This document shows positions 26,579 through 35,932 of a stretch of DNA of 64,000 bases, piece by piece. The notes below the pieces were generated by a model that had not been told where the DNA came from, made no database searches, and saw nothing but the letters and a program-made list of their open reading frames with translations. Source of the DNA: Bacteroidota bacterium. Lineage in GTDB: Bacteria > Bacteroidota > Bacteroidia > Chitinophagales > Chitinophagaceae. Position numbers and translations under genes: made by a program. How positions within the stretch are numbered: position 1 is the first letter of the stretch; each line of letters begins with the position of its first letter. Location: positions 62,001 to 126,000 of the forward strand of contig VGGR01000002.1 of the NCBI GenBank assembly GCA_016868585.1, written 5' to 3'.

Positions 26579-27018
26579 TCTTCATACTGGTCTTTTTTCA
26601 TTTCTCGATCGGCCTGTTTCTTTTTCAGCGATTCTCGCTTATCCGCTTGCTTTTTTCCTTTTGCAAGTCCAATTTCTATTTTAGCAAAACCATTGGCAGC
26701 AAAGAAGATCTTCAAGGGGATCAAAGTGAATCCCTTTTCTTTTAGTTGTGACTCGATTTTTTTTATTTCCCGTTTTTGCAAAAGTAGTTTTCTGGTACGA
26801 ATCGGATCATGATTGGAATGTGTGCCATGGCTATATGGGGCAATATGAAGGGATTGAATCCAAATTTCGCCCCCTTCTACTAAGCAATAAGCATCATTAA
26901 AACTGGCCTTACCTTCTCGTAGTGATTTTACTTCAGTTCCTACTAATTGAAGTCCCGCTTCAAATTTATTTTCAATGAAGTAATTGAAAGTGGCTTGCCG
27001 ATTTAGTAGCGCAGCCAT
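26575..27018 (-). CDS. smpB: SsrA-binding protein (trans-translation)
   Basis: SmpB binds tmRNA and brings it to stalled ribosomes. The 147-residue protein has the family blocks RQATFNYFIENKFEAGLQL, GTEVKSLREGKASFNDAYC, LHIAPYSHGTHSNHDPIRTRK and LKIFFAANGFAKIEIGLAKG. A Lys/Arg-rich tail (KKKQADREMKKDQ) follows. The start codon overlaps the accD stop by one base (TAATG), which indicates translational coupling. The end overlaps parC by 4 nt. The ssrA gene itself is not in this window. Confidence 0.96.
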   Translation of the reverse strand: MAALLNRQATFNYFIENKFEAGLQLVGTEVKSLREGKASFNDAYCLVEGGEIWIQSLHIAPYSHGTHSNHDPIRTRKLLLQKREIKKIESQLKEKGFTLIPLKIFFAANGFAKIEIGLAKGKKQADKRESLKKKQADREMKKDQYED

Positions 27019-27932
27019 TATGATTGCAATAGGGAAATCAGCTGAGCGATCCTATCTTTTAATACCTTACGATGAACAATGAAATCCAAAAAACCATGCT
27101 CCAAAATAAATTCACTGCGCTGGAAGCCCTCCGGTAAATCTTTTTTTATGGTTTCTTTAATTACGCGAGGGCCCGCAAAACCGATCAACGCACCCGGTTC
27201 TGCAATGTTTAAATCCCCTAACATACCAAATGAAGCTGAAATCCCCCCAAAAGTCGGATCTGTTAGTAGTGAGATGTAAGGCAGCTGCGCATCACTTAGC
27301 TGGGATAACTTTCCGCTTGTTTTAGCAAGTTGCATGAGCGAAAATGCACTTTCCATCATACGGGCGCCACCGCTTTTTGAAATTACCATATAGGGTAATT
27401 TATGGGCAATGCAATAATCAACCGCACGGGCAAATTTTTCTCCCATGACACTCCCTAAGGAACCACCGATGAATTCAAAATCCATACAAGCCACAACAAG
27501 TCTCTTTCCGTTAACGAGACCTGTGGCCACACGCATGGAGTCTTTAAGGTCTGATTTATTCCAAATATCTTCCAGTCGTTTTTGGTATGGCTTTAAGTCG
27601 GTAAAACCTAATTTGTCTTTGCTCCGAATGGAGGCAAAGAGTTCCGTGTATTCATGTTGATCAAATAATAAACGGAAATAATCCTCACTTGCAATCCTAA
27701 AGTGATGATCGCACTTTGGACACACATGTAGGTTTTCTTCAAGTTCCAAGGCAACCGTAATTAGACCACATTCCGGACATTTATTCCATAGTCCCTCCGG
27801 AATCTCTCTCTTTTCAGATGTTTTGGTATTGATACCTTTTTTCATCCGACGAAACCAACTGGATTTGACTTCTTCAAACTTGATACCGTCACCAGTTAAA
27901 TTTGCGTCTACATCTTCAATTTTCTTCCCCAT
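27018..27932 (-). CDS. accD: Acetyl-CoA carboxylase carboxyltransferase subunit beta
   Basis: AccD, with AccA, transfers CO2 from biotin to acetyl-CoA to give malonyl-CoA for fatty acid synthesis. The zinc ribbon is visible as CPECGLITVALELEENLHVC then PKC. The crotonase-fold core shows SKSGGARMMESAFSLMQLAK and PTFGGISASFGMLGD, and ends at PEGFQRSEF. I start at the ATG 27932 (304 aa). The frame extends to a GTG at 27965, but a TATATTTG box lies between the two, at 27950-27957. The gene is followed by smpB with a one-base stop/start overlap. Confidence 0.96.
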   Translation of the reverse strand: MGKKIEDVDANLTGDGIKFEEVKSSWFRRMKKGINTKTSEKREIPEGLWNKCPECGLITVALELEENLHVCPKCDHHFRIASEDYFRLLFDQHEYTELFASIRSKDKLGFTDLKPYQKRLEDIWNKSDLKDSMRVATGLVNGKRLVVACMDFEFIGGSLGSVMGEKFARAVDYCIAHKLPYMVISKSGGARMMESAFSLMQLAKTSGKLSQLSDAQLPYISLLTDPTFGGISASFGMLGDLNIAEPGALIGFAGPRVIKETIKKDLPEGFQRSEFILEHGFLDFIVHRKVLKDRIAQLISLLQS

Positions 27933-27949
27933 AGGTCTAGCTTGATCCA

Positions 27950-27957
27950 CAAATATA
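27950..27957 (-). promoter_or_regulatory. TAnnTTTG -7 box of accD-smpB
   Basis: TATATTTG on the minus strand ends 17 nt before the accD ATG at 27932. It falls inside the longer open frame and so argues for the internal ATG as the true start. Confidence 0.5.
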
Positions 27958-27985
27958 CGAAACACTAATTTTTTGCACTTTATCC

Positions 27986-30900
27986 CTAAAAACCTTTGGA
28001 TTTTTTAGCAGTGGCGGGGAGCTTCTTGGCTATTATTTTCCTTTCTCCTTTGATAGTGGCCGCTAACTTCACGGCTTCAAAAGCATTTAGTATTCCTCCG
28101 GTTTTGGATAGCTGATCAAGTGTTGTAAGCGTACCGGTACCAGGCGTGCGAACAGCATCAGTTAGGGGGACCGCAGAGCGTTCAATCACATCTTTTATCT
28201 GTATAGCGCTCAATGTTGGGTAATATTCAAGCAGCAGTGCGGCTAGTCCCGCAACCACAGGAGAGGCCATACTGGTACCTTGTAAAAATTGGTATCTATC
28301 GCTGCCGGATGCCGTAGAATAAATTTTTACGCCTGGAGCAAAAACATCAACTTCCCCTTTTCCGTAGTTGGAAAATCCTGCAGCGATTCCTCCGGTGAGT
28401 GGGTCGCCACTGGCGCCAACAGTTATCCAATTAGCCGCTCGATTTTGGTTTACGAACAATGAACTGGGATAATTGTAGTTGGAATCAAGATTTTTACCAT
28501 CGTTGCCTGCCGCATGCACCAGGAGAACGTCTTTTTCGGCTGCGTAGGCAACGGCTTCGTCAATCCACTTTTTTTCTGGTGAGAAGCTCTTTCCAAAACT
28601 CATATTAATAAGTTGAGCGCCATTATCTACCGCATAGCGAATGGCTAAGGCAATATCTTTATCATGTTCATCACCATCTGGAACTGCACGGATGGTCATG
28701 ATGCTTACATTGTCCGCTACACCGTCTCCTCCTTTTCCATTTTCACGGACGGCTCCAATGATTCCACTTATATGCGTTCCGTGCAAGGCAGTCTCCAAGC
28801 TGACCATTACATTGTTATTCCCATAGTACTTATCGTGGATATCATCATAATTGTCTTTAACAACGGACGCTCGGTAGGGAAAGGGCGCTTGGTCTGCAAC
28901 TTTTACCTTGGATTCCAATCCCTCCAGGTAAGCTTGTAGTTCAGCAATAAAACTGATATTGGTAGATTCCAGGGCATCATTATTGGACATTAAGCTGTAC
29001 AAGGCATTTTTTGCTTTTTTCTGGTCTGTTTCATTGACAGTTAGGAGGGCTAACTCTTTTCCTAAGAAAGTGTCTTTGCCCAAGCATTTACGCAGGATGC
29101 TGTCACTTTTGACAAGGTTTGCATAAATTCTTTTTAACATGATCAATTCAGCACCACTTTCGCTTCCTTGTACTATTTCTTGTTTTGCTCTTCGCCACAT
29201 CTCATATCGAGCAAGGCCTTCCGCATTAAATTTAACCAGTGTAGGGTCAATGCTGTCATAAACCTCTTTAAAACGGTGATAGACTCTTGCTGCTTCATAG
29301 GAATCTTTTGTTACATTTTCGCCATTTTTTCCTCCGATAAAATTCCACCCGTACAGGTCATCTATATAGCCATTGTTATCATCATCCTTATTGTTGTTTG
29401 CGATTTCGCCTGGGTTTTTCCAAAACACCGTTTTCAAATCCTCATGTAGTGTGTCTACTCCTGAATCGATTACCGCAACAATTACTCGCTTGCTTTTTTT
29501 ATTGGATTCCTTTAAAAAAGAATAAGCCTTGTCCAGACTTATTCCCCAAAACCCAGTACTGGATCTGTCAAGATGATGCCAACCCTTGGGAACTTCTTTT
29601 ACCAGTGCAGGCATGGGGGTTTCTTGAGCCGTTATGCCTTGATGAACTGCCAAGGAAAATAGCAGTGCTGAAATCGATATACTTTTCATGAAAACATTTT
29701 GTAGATCAAATTTTATCCCTTGAGCCAGGGGAATTTCCTTGCTGTAATTGATAGTATTGGTTTGCCTTCTCATATATATTTTCCAGGCATCACTTCCACT
29801 TTCACGTCCCCCACCAGTTTCTTTTTCGCCTCCAAAAGCTCCACCAATCTCTGCTCCGCTAGTACCTATATTAACATTTGCAATACCGCAATCACTTCCT
29901 GCAGCACTTAAGAATTGCTCAGCTTCTCTAATATTTAATGTCATGATTGAAGAAGACAATCCCTGTGGTACTTCGTTCTGAATAGCTATGGCTTCTTTTA
30001 GCTTTTGATACTTGATAAGATATAATATAGGGGCAAATGTTTCATGGTGAACAATGGGAAGGTTGTGTTTGACTTCAGCGATACAAGGTTTAACGTAACA
30101 CCCACTTTTGTAGGCTTCTCCGTCTAGCACTCCGCCATCCACTATAAACTGTCCGCCAGCTTTTTTGCATTGTTCAATAGCATTCAGATACTGTTCCACA
30201 GCTATTTTATCAATTAAAGGCCCCATGAGATTATTACTATCTAACGGATCCCCAATCCTAATTTGGTTGAAGGCAGTTAGTAGTTTTTCTTTTACCGTTT
30301 CATACACACTTTCTTGTATTATTAGTCTTCGGGTTGTGGTACACCGCTGGCCAGCAGTTCCCACTGCGCCAAAGAGTGCTCCGCGAATTGCTATGTCCAA
30401 ATCTGCTTCCGCCGTAATTATTATGGCATTATTACCTCCTAACTCCAGCAGCGTTCTGCCCAAGCGAGCGCCCACCACGGCAGCCACTTGTTTTCCCATA
30501 CGGGTAGAGCCAGTAGCTGATATCAAGGGGATCCTGTTGTCTGCGGCCAGCCATTCACCCACTTCACGGCCTCCATTGAGGATAACACTAATTCCTTCAG
30601 GAAGATTGTTCTTTTCAAGGACCTCTGCGATAATTTTTTGACAAGCAACAGCACATAGTGGTGTTTTTTCAGAGGGCTTCCATACACAAACATCTCCACA
30701 CACCCATGCCAACATACTATTCCAACTCCATACCGCAACAGGAAAATTAAATGCAGAAATAACGCCTATAATACCAAGGGGATGATACTGCTCATACATT
30801 CGATGTCCAGGTCGCTCACTATGCATGGTCAACCCGTGCAATTGTCTGGATAATCCTACAGCAAAGTCACATATGTCAATCATTTCTTGTACTTCCCCTA

Positions 30901-31222
30901 AACCCTCTTGCAAACTTTTTCCCATTTCATAGGAAACCAGTTCGCCAAGTTGCTGTTTATTCTTTCTAATGGCGTCTCCAAATTGACGCACAATTTCTCC
31001 TCTTTTTGGAGCGGGAATCATACGCCAGGTTTCAAAAGCTGTGGAGGCGGATTGTATAGCTTTTTCGTACTCTAATTTAGTGGCAGGCGAAACAGCGCCA
31101 ATTTTTTCTCCATCTGCCGGGGAATAGGAAAAAAGGGGTGCCTGACCAGACTCTATCCAATTCAGTCCAGTGCTAACTCCAGGATGAGGTAAGGTGGAAG
31201 AAAACCAGTTTGCGAAATTCAT
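27986..31222 (-). CDS. Fused reading frame: aldehyde dehydrogenase (aminoadipate-semialdehyde type) plus secreted S8 subtilase
   Basis: One uninterrupted 1078-codon frame holds two unrelated proteins. Residues 1-507 are a complete NAD-dependent aldehyde dehydrogenase with ELGGNN (Glu260) and the catalytic Cys294 in GQRCTTTRR. They end with the family's usual tail, NYSKEIPLAQGIKFDL, and the family resembles aminoadipate-semialdehyde dehydrogenase. Four junction residues (QNVF) follow. From Met512 there is a full subtilase precursor of 567 residues: a signal peptide (SISALLFSLAVHQGITAQ), then catalytic Asp75 (VAVIDSGVDT), His303 (LHGTHISG) and Ser473 (GTSMASP), numbered from that Met. Roughly 228 residues separate Asp and His. 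A signal peptide buried mid-protein makes a working fusion unlikely. The subtilase is more probably translated from its own ATG. The gene starts 2 nt after the flippase stop. Confidence 0.88.
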   Translation of the reverse strand: MNFANWFSSTLPHPGVSTGLNWIESGQAPLFSYSPADGEKIGAVSPATKLEYEKAIQSASTAFETWRMIPAPKRGEIVRQFGDAIRKNKQQLGELVSYEMGKSLQEGLGEVQEMIDICDFAVGLSRQLHGLTMHSERPGHRMYEQYHPLGIIGVISAFNFPVAVWSWNSMLAWVCGDVCVWKPSEKTPLCAVACQKIIAEVLEKNNLPEGISVILNGGREVGEWLAADNRIPLISATGSTRMGKQVAAVVGARLGRTLLELGGNNAIIITAEADLDIAIRGALFGAVGTAGQRCTTTRRLIIQESVYETVKEKLLTAFNQIRIGDPLDSNNLMGPLIDKIAVEQYLNAIEQCKKAGGQFIVDGGVLDGEAYKSGCYVKPCIAEVKHNLPIVHHETFAPILYLIKYQKLKEAIAIQNEVPQGLSSSIMTLNIREAEQFLSAAGSDCGIANVNIGTSGAEIGGAFGGEKETGGGRESGSDAWKIYMRRQTNTINYSKEIPLAQGIKFDLQNVFMKSISISALLFSLAVHQGITAQETPMPALVKEVPKGWHHLDRSSTGFWGISLDKAYSFLKESNKKSKRVIVAVIDSGVDTLHEDLKTVFWKNPGEIANNNKDDDNNGYIDDLYGWNFIGGKNGENVTKDSYEAARVYHRFKEVYDSIDPTLVKFNAEGLARYEMWRRAKQEIVQGSESGAELIMLKRIYANLVKSDSILRKCLGKDTFLGKELALLTVNETDQKKAKNALYSLMSNNDALESTNISFIAELQAYLEGLESKVKVADQAPFPYRASVVKDNYDDIHDKYYGNNNVMVSLETALHGTHISGIIGAVRENGKGGDGVADNVSIMTIRAVPDGDEHDKDIALAIRYAVDNGAQLINMSFGKSFSPEKKWIDEAVAYAAEKDVLLVHAAGNDGKNLDSNYNYPSSLFVNQNRAANWITVGASGDPLTGGIAAGFSNYGKGEVDVFAPGVKIYSTASGSDRYQFLQGTSMASPVVAGLAALLLEYYPTLSAIQIKDVIERSAVPLTDAVRTPGTGTLTTLDQLSKTGGILNAFEAVKLAATIKGERKIIAKKLPATAKKSKGF
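29687..29701 (-). other. Dehydrogenase/subtilase junction: probable lost stop codon and internal ATG
   Basis: After the dehydrogenase tail GIKFDL the codon at 29701-29699 is CAA, one transition away from TAA. It is followed by AAT GTT TTC and the ATG (29689-29687) that opens the subtilase signal peptide. No Shine-Dalgarno is visible before the ATG, as is usual in this phylum. Reading 27986-29689 as a separate subtilase gene is the simplest alternative annotation. Confidence 0.65.
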
Positions 31223-31224
31223 GA

Positions 31225-32232
31225 TTACAGTTTTATTAATTTTTTTTTAGGCGAGTTAACCCATGGCAACAGTCCAAAACTAATTACTCCTCCACAAAGT
31301 ATCACAGCGGTTTGTACCAGCCATAAAACCCACCCAAATGCAAGTGCATTCGTATAGTCCAGTCCGTACCATTGCATGGTCTGTAAGATCAGGTAGGCAT
31401 ACGCGCCTATACCTCCGGGTGAAATAATCATTCCAATGCTGCCAACAGCAAGAATAGTAAGTGCCTCTGTTAAACCATATATGCGAGTAGCTTCAAAGGC
31501 CATGAAGCCAATATAACCAGAGAGTAGGTACATGATCCAAATAGCCAGTGTCAATAGTAGAAAAATTCGCGGTTTTTGTAATTTTCTAACAGTGAGTAAT
31601 CCATTCAATACGCGTTTGAAAAAAATAAATACTTGTTGAACTATATCGCTTATCTTTTTCTTCTTCCAGAAGATCCAGCTGATGAAGAGCAGCAATAATC
31701 CCACTATTCCCCATATCGCATAAGGATTGTAGGGTGTAGCGGTTGGGGAGTTAGTTGTAATAACCGGATTAACGATGTCATACAAATCTGGTTGGAGTCC
31801 CAGCGTAAAACCGAATACCACTAATAGGCATACCGCGTCAAATAACCGCTCCGCAATAACTGTTCCTACTAATTTCTCAACTTCAACCTTTTCATAGCGA
31901 GAGAGAAAAGTGCAACGTATAAGTTCTCCCAGTCGAGGCATGCCCAGGTTGACCAAATATCCGACCAATACGGTTAAAAAAGAATTAATGGGCTTTATTT
32001 GATATCCCATGGGATCGATCAACAGTTTCCAACGCATCCCCCTTAGATAATGGCTAAGTAATAATAAAACTGATACGGGCATAATCAACCATAAATTGGC
32101 TCGTTGAACAGCAGACTTCAGCTGCACCCATTTTTCCTGGTCCAGCTCTCGCAATGACAACCAGGCAAAGAGTAGTCCAATTACAAAAAAGACTACGTAT
32201 TGTAGGGTAGTGGTTATGAGATGTTTAGACAT
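31225..32232 (-). CDS. Flippase-like integral membrane protein (LPG-synthase TM / UPF0104 family)
   Basis: This 335-residue protein is almost entirely membrane helices, about eight. The family blocks seen are FVIGLLFAWLSLRELDQEKW, LIMPVSVLLLLSHYLRGMRW, VLVGYLVNLGMPRLGELIRC and VGSIGMIISPGGIGAYAYL. The family covers the membrane part of lysyl-phosphatidylglycerol synthase and the AglD/dolichol-type flippases. No catalytic synthase domain is attached, so the substrate is unknown. It starts at the ATG 32232, divergent from the GT5 gene over 55 bp. It is followed after 2 nt by the dehydrogenase-subtilase frame. Confidence 0.88.
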   Translation of the reverse strand: MSKHLITTTLQYVVFFVIGLLFAWLSLRELDQEKWVQLKSAVQRANLWLIMPVSVLLLLSHYLRGMRWKLLIDPMGYQIKPINSFLTVLVGYLVNLGMPRLGELIRCTFLSRYEKVEVEKLVGTVIAERLFDAVCLLVVFGFTLGLQPDLYDIVNPVITTNSPTATPYNPYAIWGIVGLLLLFISWIFWKKKKISDIVQQVFIFFKRVLNGLLTVRKLQKPRIFLLLTLAIWIMYLLSGYIGFMAFEATRIYGLTEALTILAVGSIGMIISPGGIGAYAYLILQTMQWYGLDYTNALAFGWVLWLVQTAVILCGGVISFGLLPWVNSPKKKLIKL

Positions 32233-32287
32233 TTCAGCTTGAAAATTAGTGAGTTTGACCGATTAATTTGTTAACTTCGCAACCCTT

Positions 32288-33103
32288 ATGATTGCAAAAA
32301 AACGAATTCTGCTCATTGCAAATGAGATTTCTCCCTATTTGGAGCTGACCGAGTTTGCAGAAATGGTCAATAAGCTGGCGATCAAGGCCAACGATAGTCA
32401 ATTTGAGGTCCGTTGTATTATGCCTCGTTTTGGAGTTATTAATGAAAGGCGTCATCGATTACATGAAGTGGTACGTTTATCTGGAATTAATGTTTCTGTA
32501 TTTAACGAGGACTTGCCGCTACAAATTAAAGTAGCTTCTCTTCCAAGCGCTCGTTTACAAGTTTATTTTTTAGATAATGAAGAGCTTTTCAGGCGCAAGT
32601 TCGTTTTTCATGACGAAAATGAAAAATGGTTTGATGATAACGATTTGCGTACTATTTTCTTTTGTAAAGGAGCTATGGAAACCGTAAAAAAGTTTGGCTG
32701 GCCTCCTGACGTAATCCATTGCAGTGGCTGGATGACGGGGTTAATTCCAGCTTACTTGAAGACGCTTTATAAGAAAGAGCCTGTCTTTGCACATAGCAAG
32801 GTAATCTATACTATTGGTCAAAGTACATTCAAAGAGAAATTAGGAGCCGGGTTCATAAAGAAAGCACTCATTCACCCTTCTTTAAAAGATAAGGATCTTG
32901 AGGTTTTCAAAGAGGGTACTAATACTTCTTTACAGCGGGGTGGAGCCAGCTTTGCTGATGCCATAACGTTCGGTGCTGAGAAGATCGAAAAGAAACTTTT
33001 AGAGGAATTTGGCAAGGTTAGAGGTAAAAAGACCCTTCCATACAATGAAGAGGGGGATTTAACAGAGTATTTACAACTCTACACCGACCTTGCATCCAAG
33101 TAA
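32288..33103 (+). CDS. Short GT5 glycogen/starch synthase-like protein (N-terminal domain only)
   Basis: This 271-residue protein covers just the N-terminal Rossmann domain of the GT5 glycogen synthase family: RILLIANEISPYLELTEFAEM, RCIMPRFGVINERRHRLHEV, and PPDVIHCSGWMTGLIPAYLK. The canonical K-x-G-G-L is replaced by the YLELTEFA wording. The C-terminal GT-B domain that closes the active site is missing. Short forms of about 270 residues occur widely in Bacteroidota (family knowledge), so this is not a local truncation. Whether it synthesises glucan is unclear. It is followed by the DUF4270 lipoprotein, a common neighbour. A TAACTTCG box lies just before the start. Confidence 0.82.
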   Translation: MIAKKRILLIANEISPYLELTEFAEMVNKLAIKANDSQFEVRCIMPRFGVINERRHRLHEVVRLSGINVSVFNEDLPLQIKVASLPSARLQVYFLDNEELFRRKFVFHDENEKWFDDNDLRTIFFCKGAMETVKKFGWPPDVIHCSGWMTGLIPAYLKTLYKKEPVFAHSKVIYTIGQSTFKEKLGAGFIKKALIHPSLKDKDLEVFKEGTNTSLQRGGASFADAITFGAEKIEKKLLEEFGKVRGKKTLPYNEEGDLTEYLQLYTDLASK

Positions 33104-33122
33104 ATCTCGACACTCATTATTA

Positions 33123-34559
33123 ATGCAGTTACATAAATCCTATCTCTTTTGTTTTTATTTTGTGATACCGGTAATATCTCTTTTACAGAGTTGTACCAAA
33201 ATCAATGATTCCACCACTTTAGGTAATGGACTAATCCCACCTGTAGACAATATTTTTACATTTGAGACCGTGCTGTCAACAGAAACGGACAACTTCATTT
33301 TGCCCGATTCTACTCGAGTACTTTCATCCGATTTGATGGCGTTGGGCTATATCAGCCAGGATGATGTTTTTGGCCAGGTAAAAGCCGATGGCTATTTTTC
33401 AATACTTCCTCCTAACAACATGATTTATCCTTTTTACCAAAGGGATTCATTGATAGCTGTTGATTCGGTAATTCTTTCTTTATCCTATCAGGGCGTATAC
33501 GGGGATACCAATTCCACTTCCCGGCTTCGTGTCTTTGAAATTTCCCAACAAGCTGGGTATACCGATACCACTCTTTATCGCTACGATCATCCTGATTTTT
33601 TAATTAGTCCCATGGAGCTGGGAAGCAAAACGTTTACACTAAAACGTTTAAAGGACACGGTTACCGTTATCAGAAGGAGAGATACTACTAAATTGGTAAA
33701 TGTGATACGTATTCCTCTGGATAATGCCTTTGGAGTTCGGTTGACCAATTACGATACCAGTGCTACTTCCAATGGGGGCTATAGAAGCGATTCGATTTTT
33801 AAGAAATTGTTTCGTGGATTTGCAATTAAAACTGATCAAACCGGCAATGGGCTTACGTATATCAACGCCAGCGATGCAAATACAAAATTGATCGTGTATT
33901 ATAGGGTAAGGAAAAATGGTAGTTTGGATACAACTTTTACGCAGTTCTTTCAAGGTAGAACCACACAGGCAAATTTAGTAAAACGAACGCCTGGAGGAGA
34001 GTGGGCTGCTTACCTTACCAACAACCAGCCGCGCGACGACAAAGTTTTCATCGCCTCAACACCTGGATCTTTTGCAACTATTACTATTCCTGGGTTAGAC
34101 ACGCTGAGCAACGTGATTGTGCATAGGGCGGAACTGATCGCGACCCCATTACCCACTCCACAACAGTCTTTTTTTACATTTCCCCAACGCTTATTAGTCG
34201 ACCGTATTAATTCAAGGGGAGATACCGCATTGACATTTGACCTGGATATGGGTATTCGGGATAACTATGGAACTTTTGCTTATGATCATTCCCGTTTTGG
34301 AGGTAATTTATTAAGCGATAGTACTTATCGTTTTGAGCTCACCCGCTATGTTCAAAAAATTGTGACTAACGATTCAGCTAATTATAAATTACGGGTTTAC
34401 GCTCCAGGCAGAACTAACCTATTTTCCCCTTTATATCGATATTGGGGTGCAGTATATGTGAACGATTTGGTCGCTTATGGTCGGACCGTTATTGCTGGAG
34501 GAAATTACTTGAACCCTTCCAAAAGATTAAGACTGCGGATAATTTATTCCAAGCCATAA
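33123..34559 (+). CDS. DUF4270 secreted lipoprotein
   Basis: The ATG at 33123 gives 478 residues, starting with a lipoprotein signal (LFCFYFVIPVISLLQSC, lipobox LLQSC). The frame opens earlier, at 33090, but that would overlap the preceding gene and put 11 residues before the signal. The rest is beta-rich, with repeated Asp-Thr-Thr and aromatic segments such as DSVILSLSYQGVYGDTNS, RHPSR-free barrel-like strands and a C-terminal RLRIIYSKP. This matches DUF4270 proteins of Bacteroidota, whose function I do not know. It probably stands at the outer membrane. It lies 19 nt downstream of the GT5 gene, likely in one transcript. Confidence 0.8.
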   Translation: MQLHKSYLFCFYFVIPVISLLQSCTKINDSTTLGNGLIPPVDNIFTFETVLSTETDNFILPDSTRVLSSDLMALGYISQDDVFGQVKADGYFSILPPNNMIYPFYQRDSLIAVDSVILSLSYQGVYGDTNSTSRLRVFEISQQAGYTDTTLYRYDHPDFLISPMELGSKTFTLKRLKDTVTVIRRRDTTKLVNVIRIPLDNAFGVRLTNYDTSATSNGGYRSDSIFKKLFRGFAIKTDQTGNGLTYINASDANTKLIVYYRVRKNGSLDTTFTQFFQGRTTQANLVKRTPGGEWAAYLTNNQPRDDKVFIASTPGSFATITIPGLDTLSNVIVHRAELIATPLPTPQQSFFTFPQRLLVDRINSRGDTALTFDLDMGIRDNYGTFAYDHSRFGGNLLSDSTYRFELTRYVQKIVTNDSANYKLRVYAPGRTNLFSPLYRYWGAVYVNDLVAYGRTVIAGGNYLNPSKRLRLRIIYSKP

Positions 34560-34580
34560 TCGTTCAATCTGTACTCCGCA

Positions 34581-34588
34581 TATCTTTG
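34581..34588 (+). promoter_or_regulatory. TAnnTTTG -7 box of metK
   Basis: TATCTTTG ends 20 nt before the metK ATG, in the 49-bp gap after the DUF4270 gene. No S-adenosylmethionine riboswitch fits in such a short leader. Confidence 0.5.
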
Positions 34589-34608
34589 TGGGCCTAAACT
34601 AATATTCC

Positions 34609-35862
34609 ATGCCCTATCTCTTCACTTCTGAGTCTGTTAGTGAAGGTCATCCTGATAAGGTGGCAGACCAAATTTCAGACGCATTAATTGATCATTTTCT
34701 TGCATTTGATCCACAATCCAAAGTAGCTTGTGAGACTTTGGTTACTACTGGGCAAGTGGTGTTGGCAGGAGAGGTTAAATCTAAAGCTTATTTAGATGTG
34801 CAAGAAATAGCTAGAGCGGTAATCAGAAAAATTGGTTATACCAAGAGTGAGTACATGTTTGAGGCCAATAGCTGTGGTGTTTTATCTGCCATTCATGAAC
34901 AATCTGCAGATATTAACCAGGGCGTAGATCGTAAAAAGAAGGAAGAGCAAGGAGCGGGAGACCAGGGTATGATGTTTGGATATGCTATTAACGAAACAGA
35001 GCATTGCATGCCTTTGGCACTTGACGTAGCCCATAATTTGCTGATTGAATTAGCCGCTATACGCAGAGAAAAGAATTCAAAGATGCCATATCTACGGCCA
35101 GATGCCAAGAGTCAGGTAACGCTTGAATACGATGATAACAATAAGCCAGTTCGTATCGATGCCATAGTTATTTCAACACAGCATGATGATTTTGATGCGG
35201 AAGCCAAGATGCTGGCACGAATTAAGACTGACGTAATCAACATCCTGATACCCCGGATCAAAAGCAAGTATAAGAAATACGCTAAGTTGTTTAACGATAA
35301 CATCAACTATCATATCAACCCTACCGGCAAATTTGTTATTGGAGGTCCACACGGCGATACTGGGCTTACTGGCAGAAAGATCATTGTGGACACTTATGGT
35401 GGTAAAGGTGCACATGGTGGTGGAGCATTTAGCGGTAAAGACCCATCCAAAGTAGATCGTTCAGCTGCCTACGCAACCAGGCATATTGCCAAAAATTTGG
35501 TAGCGGCTGGAGTTGCTGATGAAGTATTGGTGCAAGTATCCTACGCAATAGGTGTTGCCAAACCCACCAGTATAAATGTCAATACGTATGGTACGGCAAA
35601 AGTTTCTCTAACTGACGGCCAGATCGGTAAAATAGTTGAACAGGTATTTGATATGCGACCCTATTTTATTGAGCAACGATTGAAATTGCGTAATCCAATG
35701 TACGCAGAAACTGCTGCTTATGGCCATATGGGTCGGGTACCTGCAATTGTAGAGAAGGTATTTAGCGGACCTAACGGTAAACAGATCAAGAAAAAGGTTG
35801 AGTTGTTTACTTGGGAAAAGCTAGATTATGTGGCTAAAGTGAAAAAAGCTTTTCAGCTATAA
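34609..35862 (+). CDS. metK: S-adenosylmethionine synthase
   Basis: MetK makes S-adenosylmethionine from methionine and ATP. The 417 residues carry the signature blocks [20 protein letters not shown] near the start (ATP and Mg binding), [12 protein letters not shown] (hexapeptide motif), and [20 protein letters not shown] with [18 protein letters not shown]. The length is slightly above the 380-400 of proteobacterial forms, as is usual in Bacteroidota. It has its own promoter-like box and a strong terminator 24 nt after the stop, so it is probably monocistronic. Several methyltransferases in the window would use its product. Confidence 0.97.
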   Translation: MPYLFTSESVSEGHPDKVADQISDALIDHFLAFDPQSKVACETLVTTGQVVLAGEVKSKAYLDVQEIARAVIRKIGYTKSEYMFEANSCGVLSAIHEQSADINQGVDRKKKEEQGAGDQGMMFGYAINETEHCMPLALDVAHNLLIELAAIRREKNSKMPYLRPDAKSQVTLEYDDNNKPVRIDAIVISTQHDDFDAEAKMLARIKTDVINILIPRIKSKYKKYAKLFNDNINYHINPTGKFVIGGPHGDTGLTGRKIIVDTYGGKGAHGGGAFSGKDPSKVDRSAAYATRHIAKNLVAAGVADEVLVQVSYAIGVAKPTSINVNTYGTAKVSLTDGQIGKIVEQVFDMRPYFIEQRLKLRNPMYAETAAYGHMGRVPAIVEKVFSGPNGKQIKKKVELFTWEKLDYVAKVKKAFQL

Positions 35863-35885
35863 AACATAGCATAAAAAAACTGAGC

Positions 35886-35917
35886 AGACCCGCTGATTTT
35901 ACAGCGGGTCTTTTTTT
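35886..35917 (+). terminator. Intrinsic terminator after metK
   Basis: A perfect 10-bp stem (AGACCCGCTG/CAGCGGGTCT) with a 6-nt loop is followed by seven T residues, 24 nt after the metK stop. Confidence 0.9.
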
Positions 35918-35932
35918 CCCTTTCTTTGCCAA

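Noticed and set aside
30165-30641. 158-codon plus-strand frame inside the aldehyde dehydrogenase
   Set aside because: Antisense to conserved catalytic motifs, Ser/Pro/Ala-rich as expected for a shadow frame, no promoter box.
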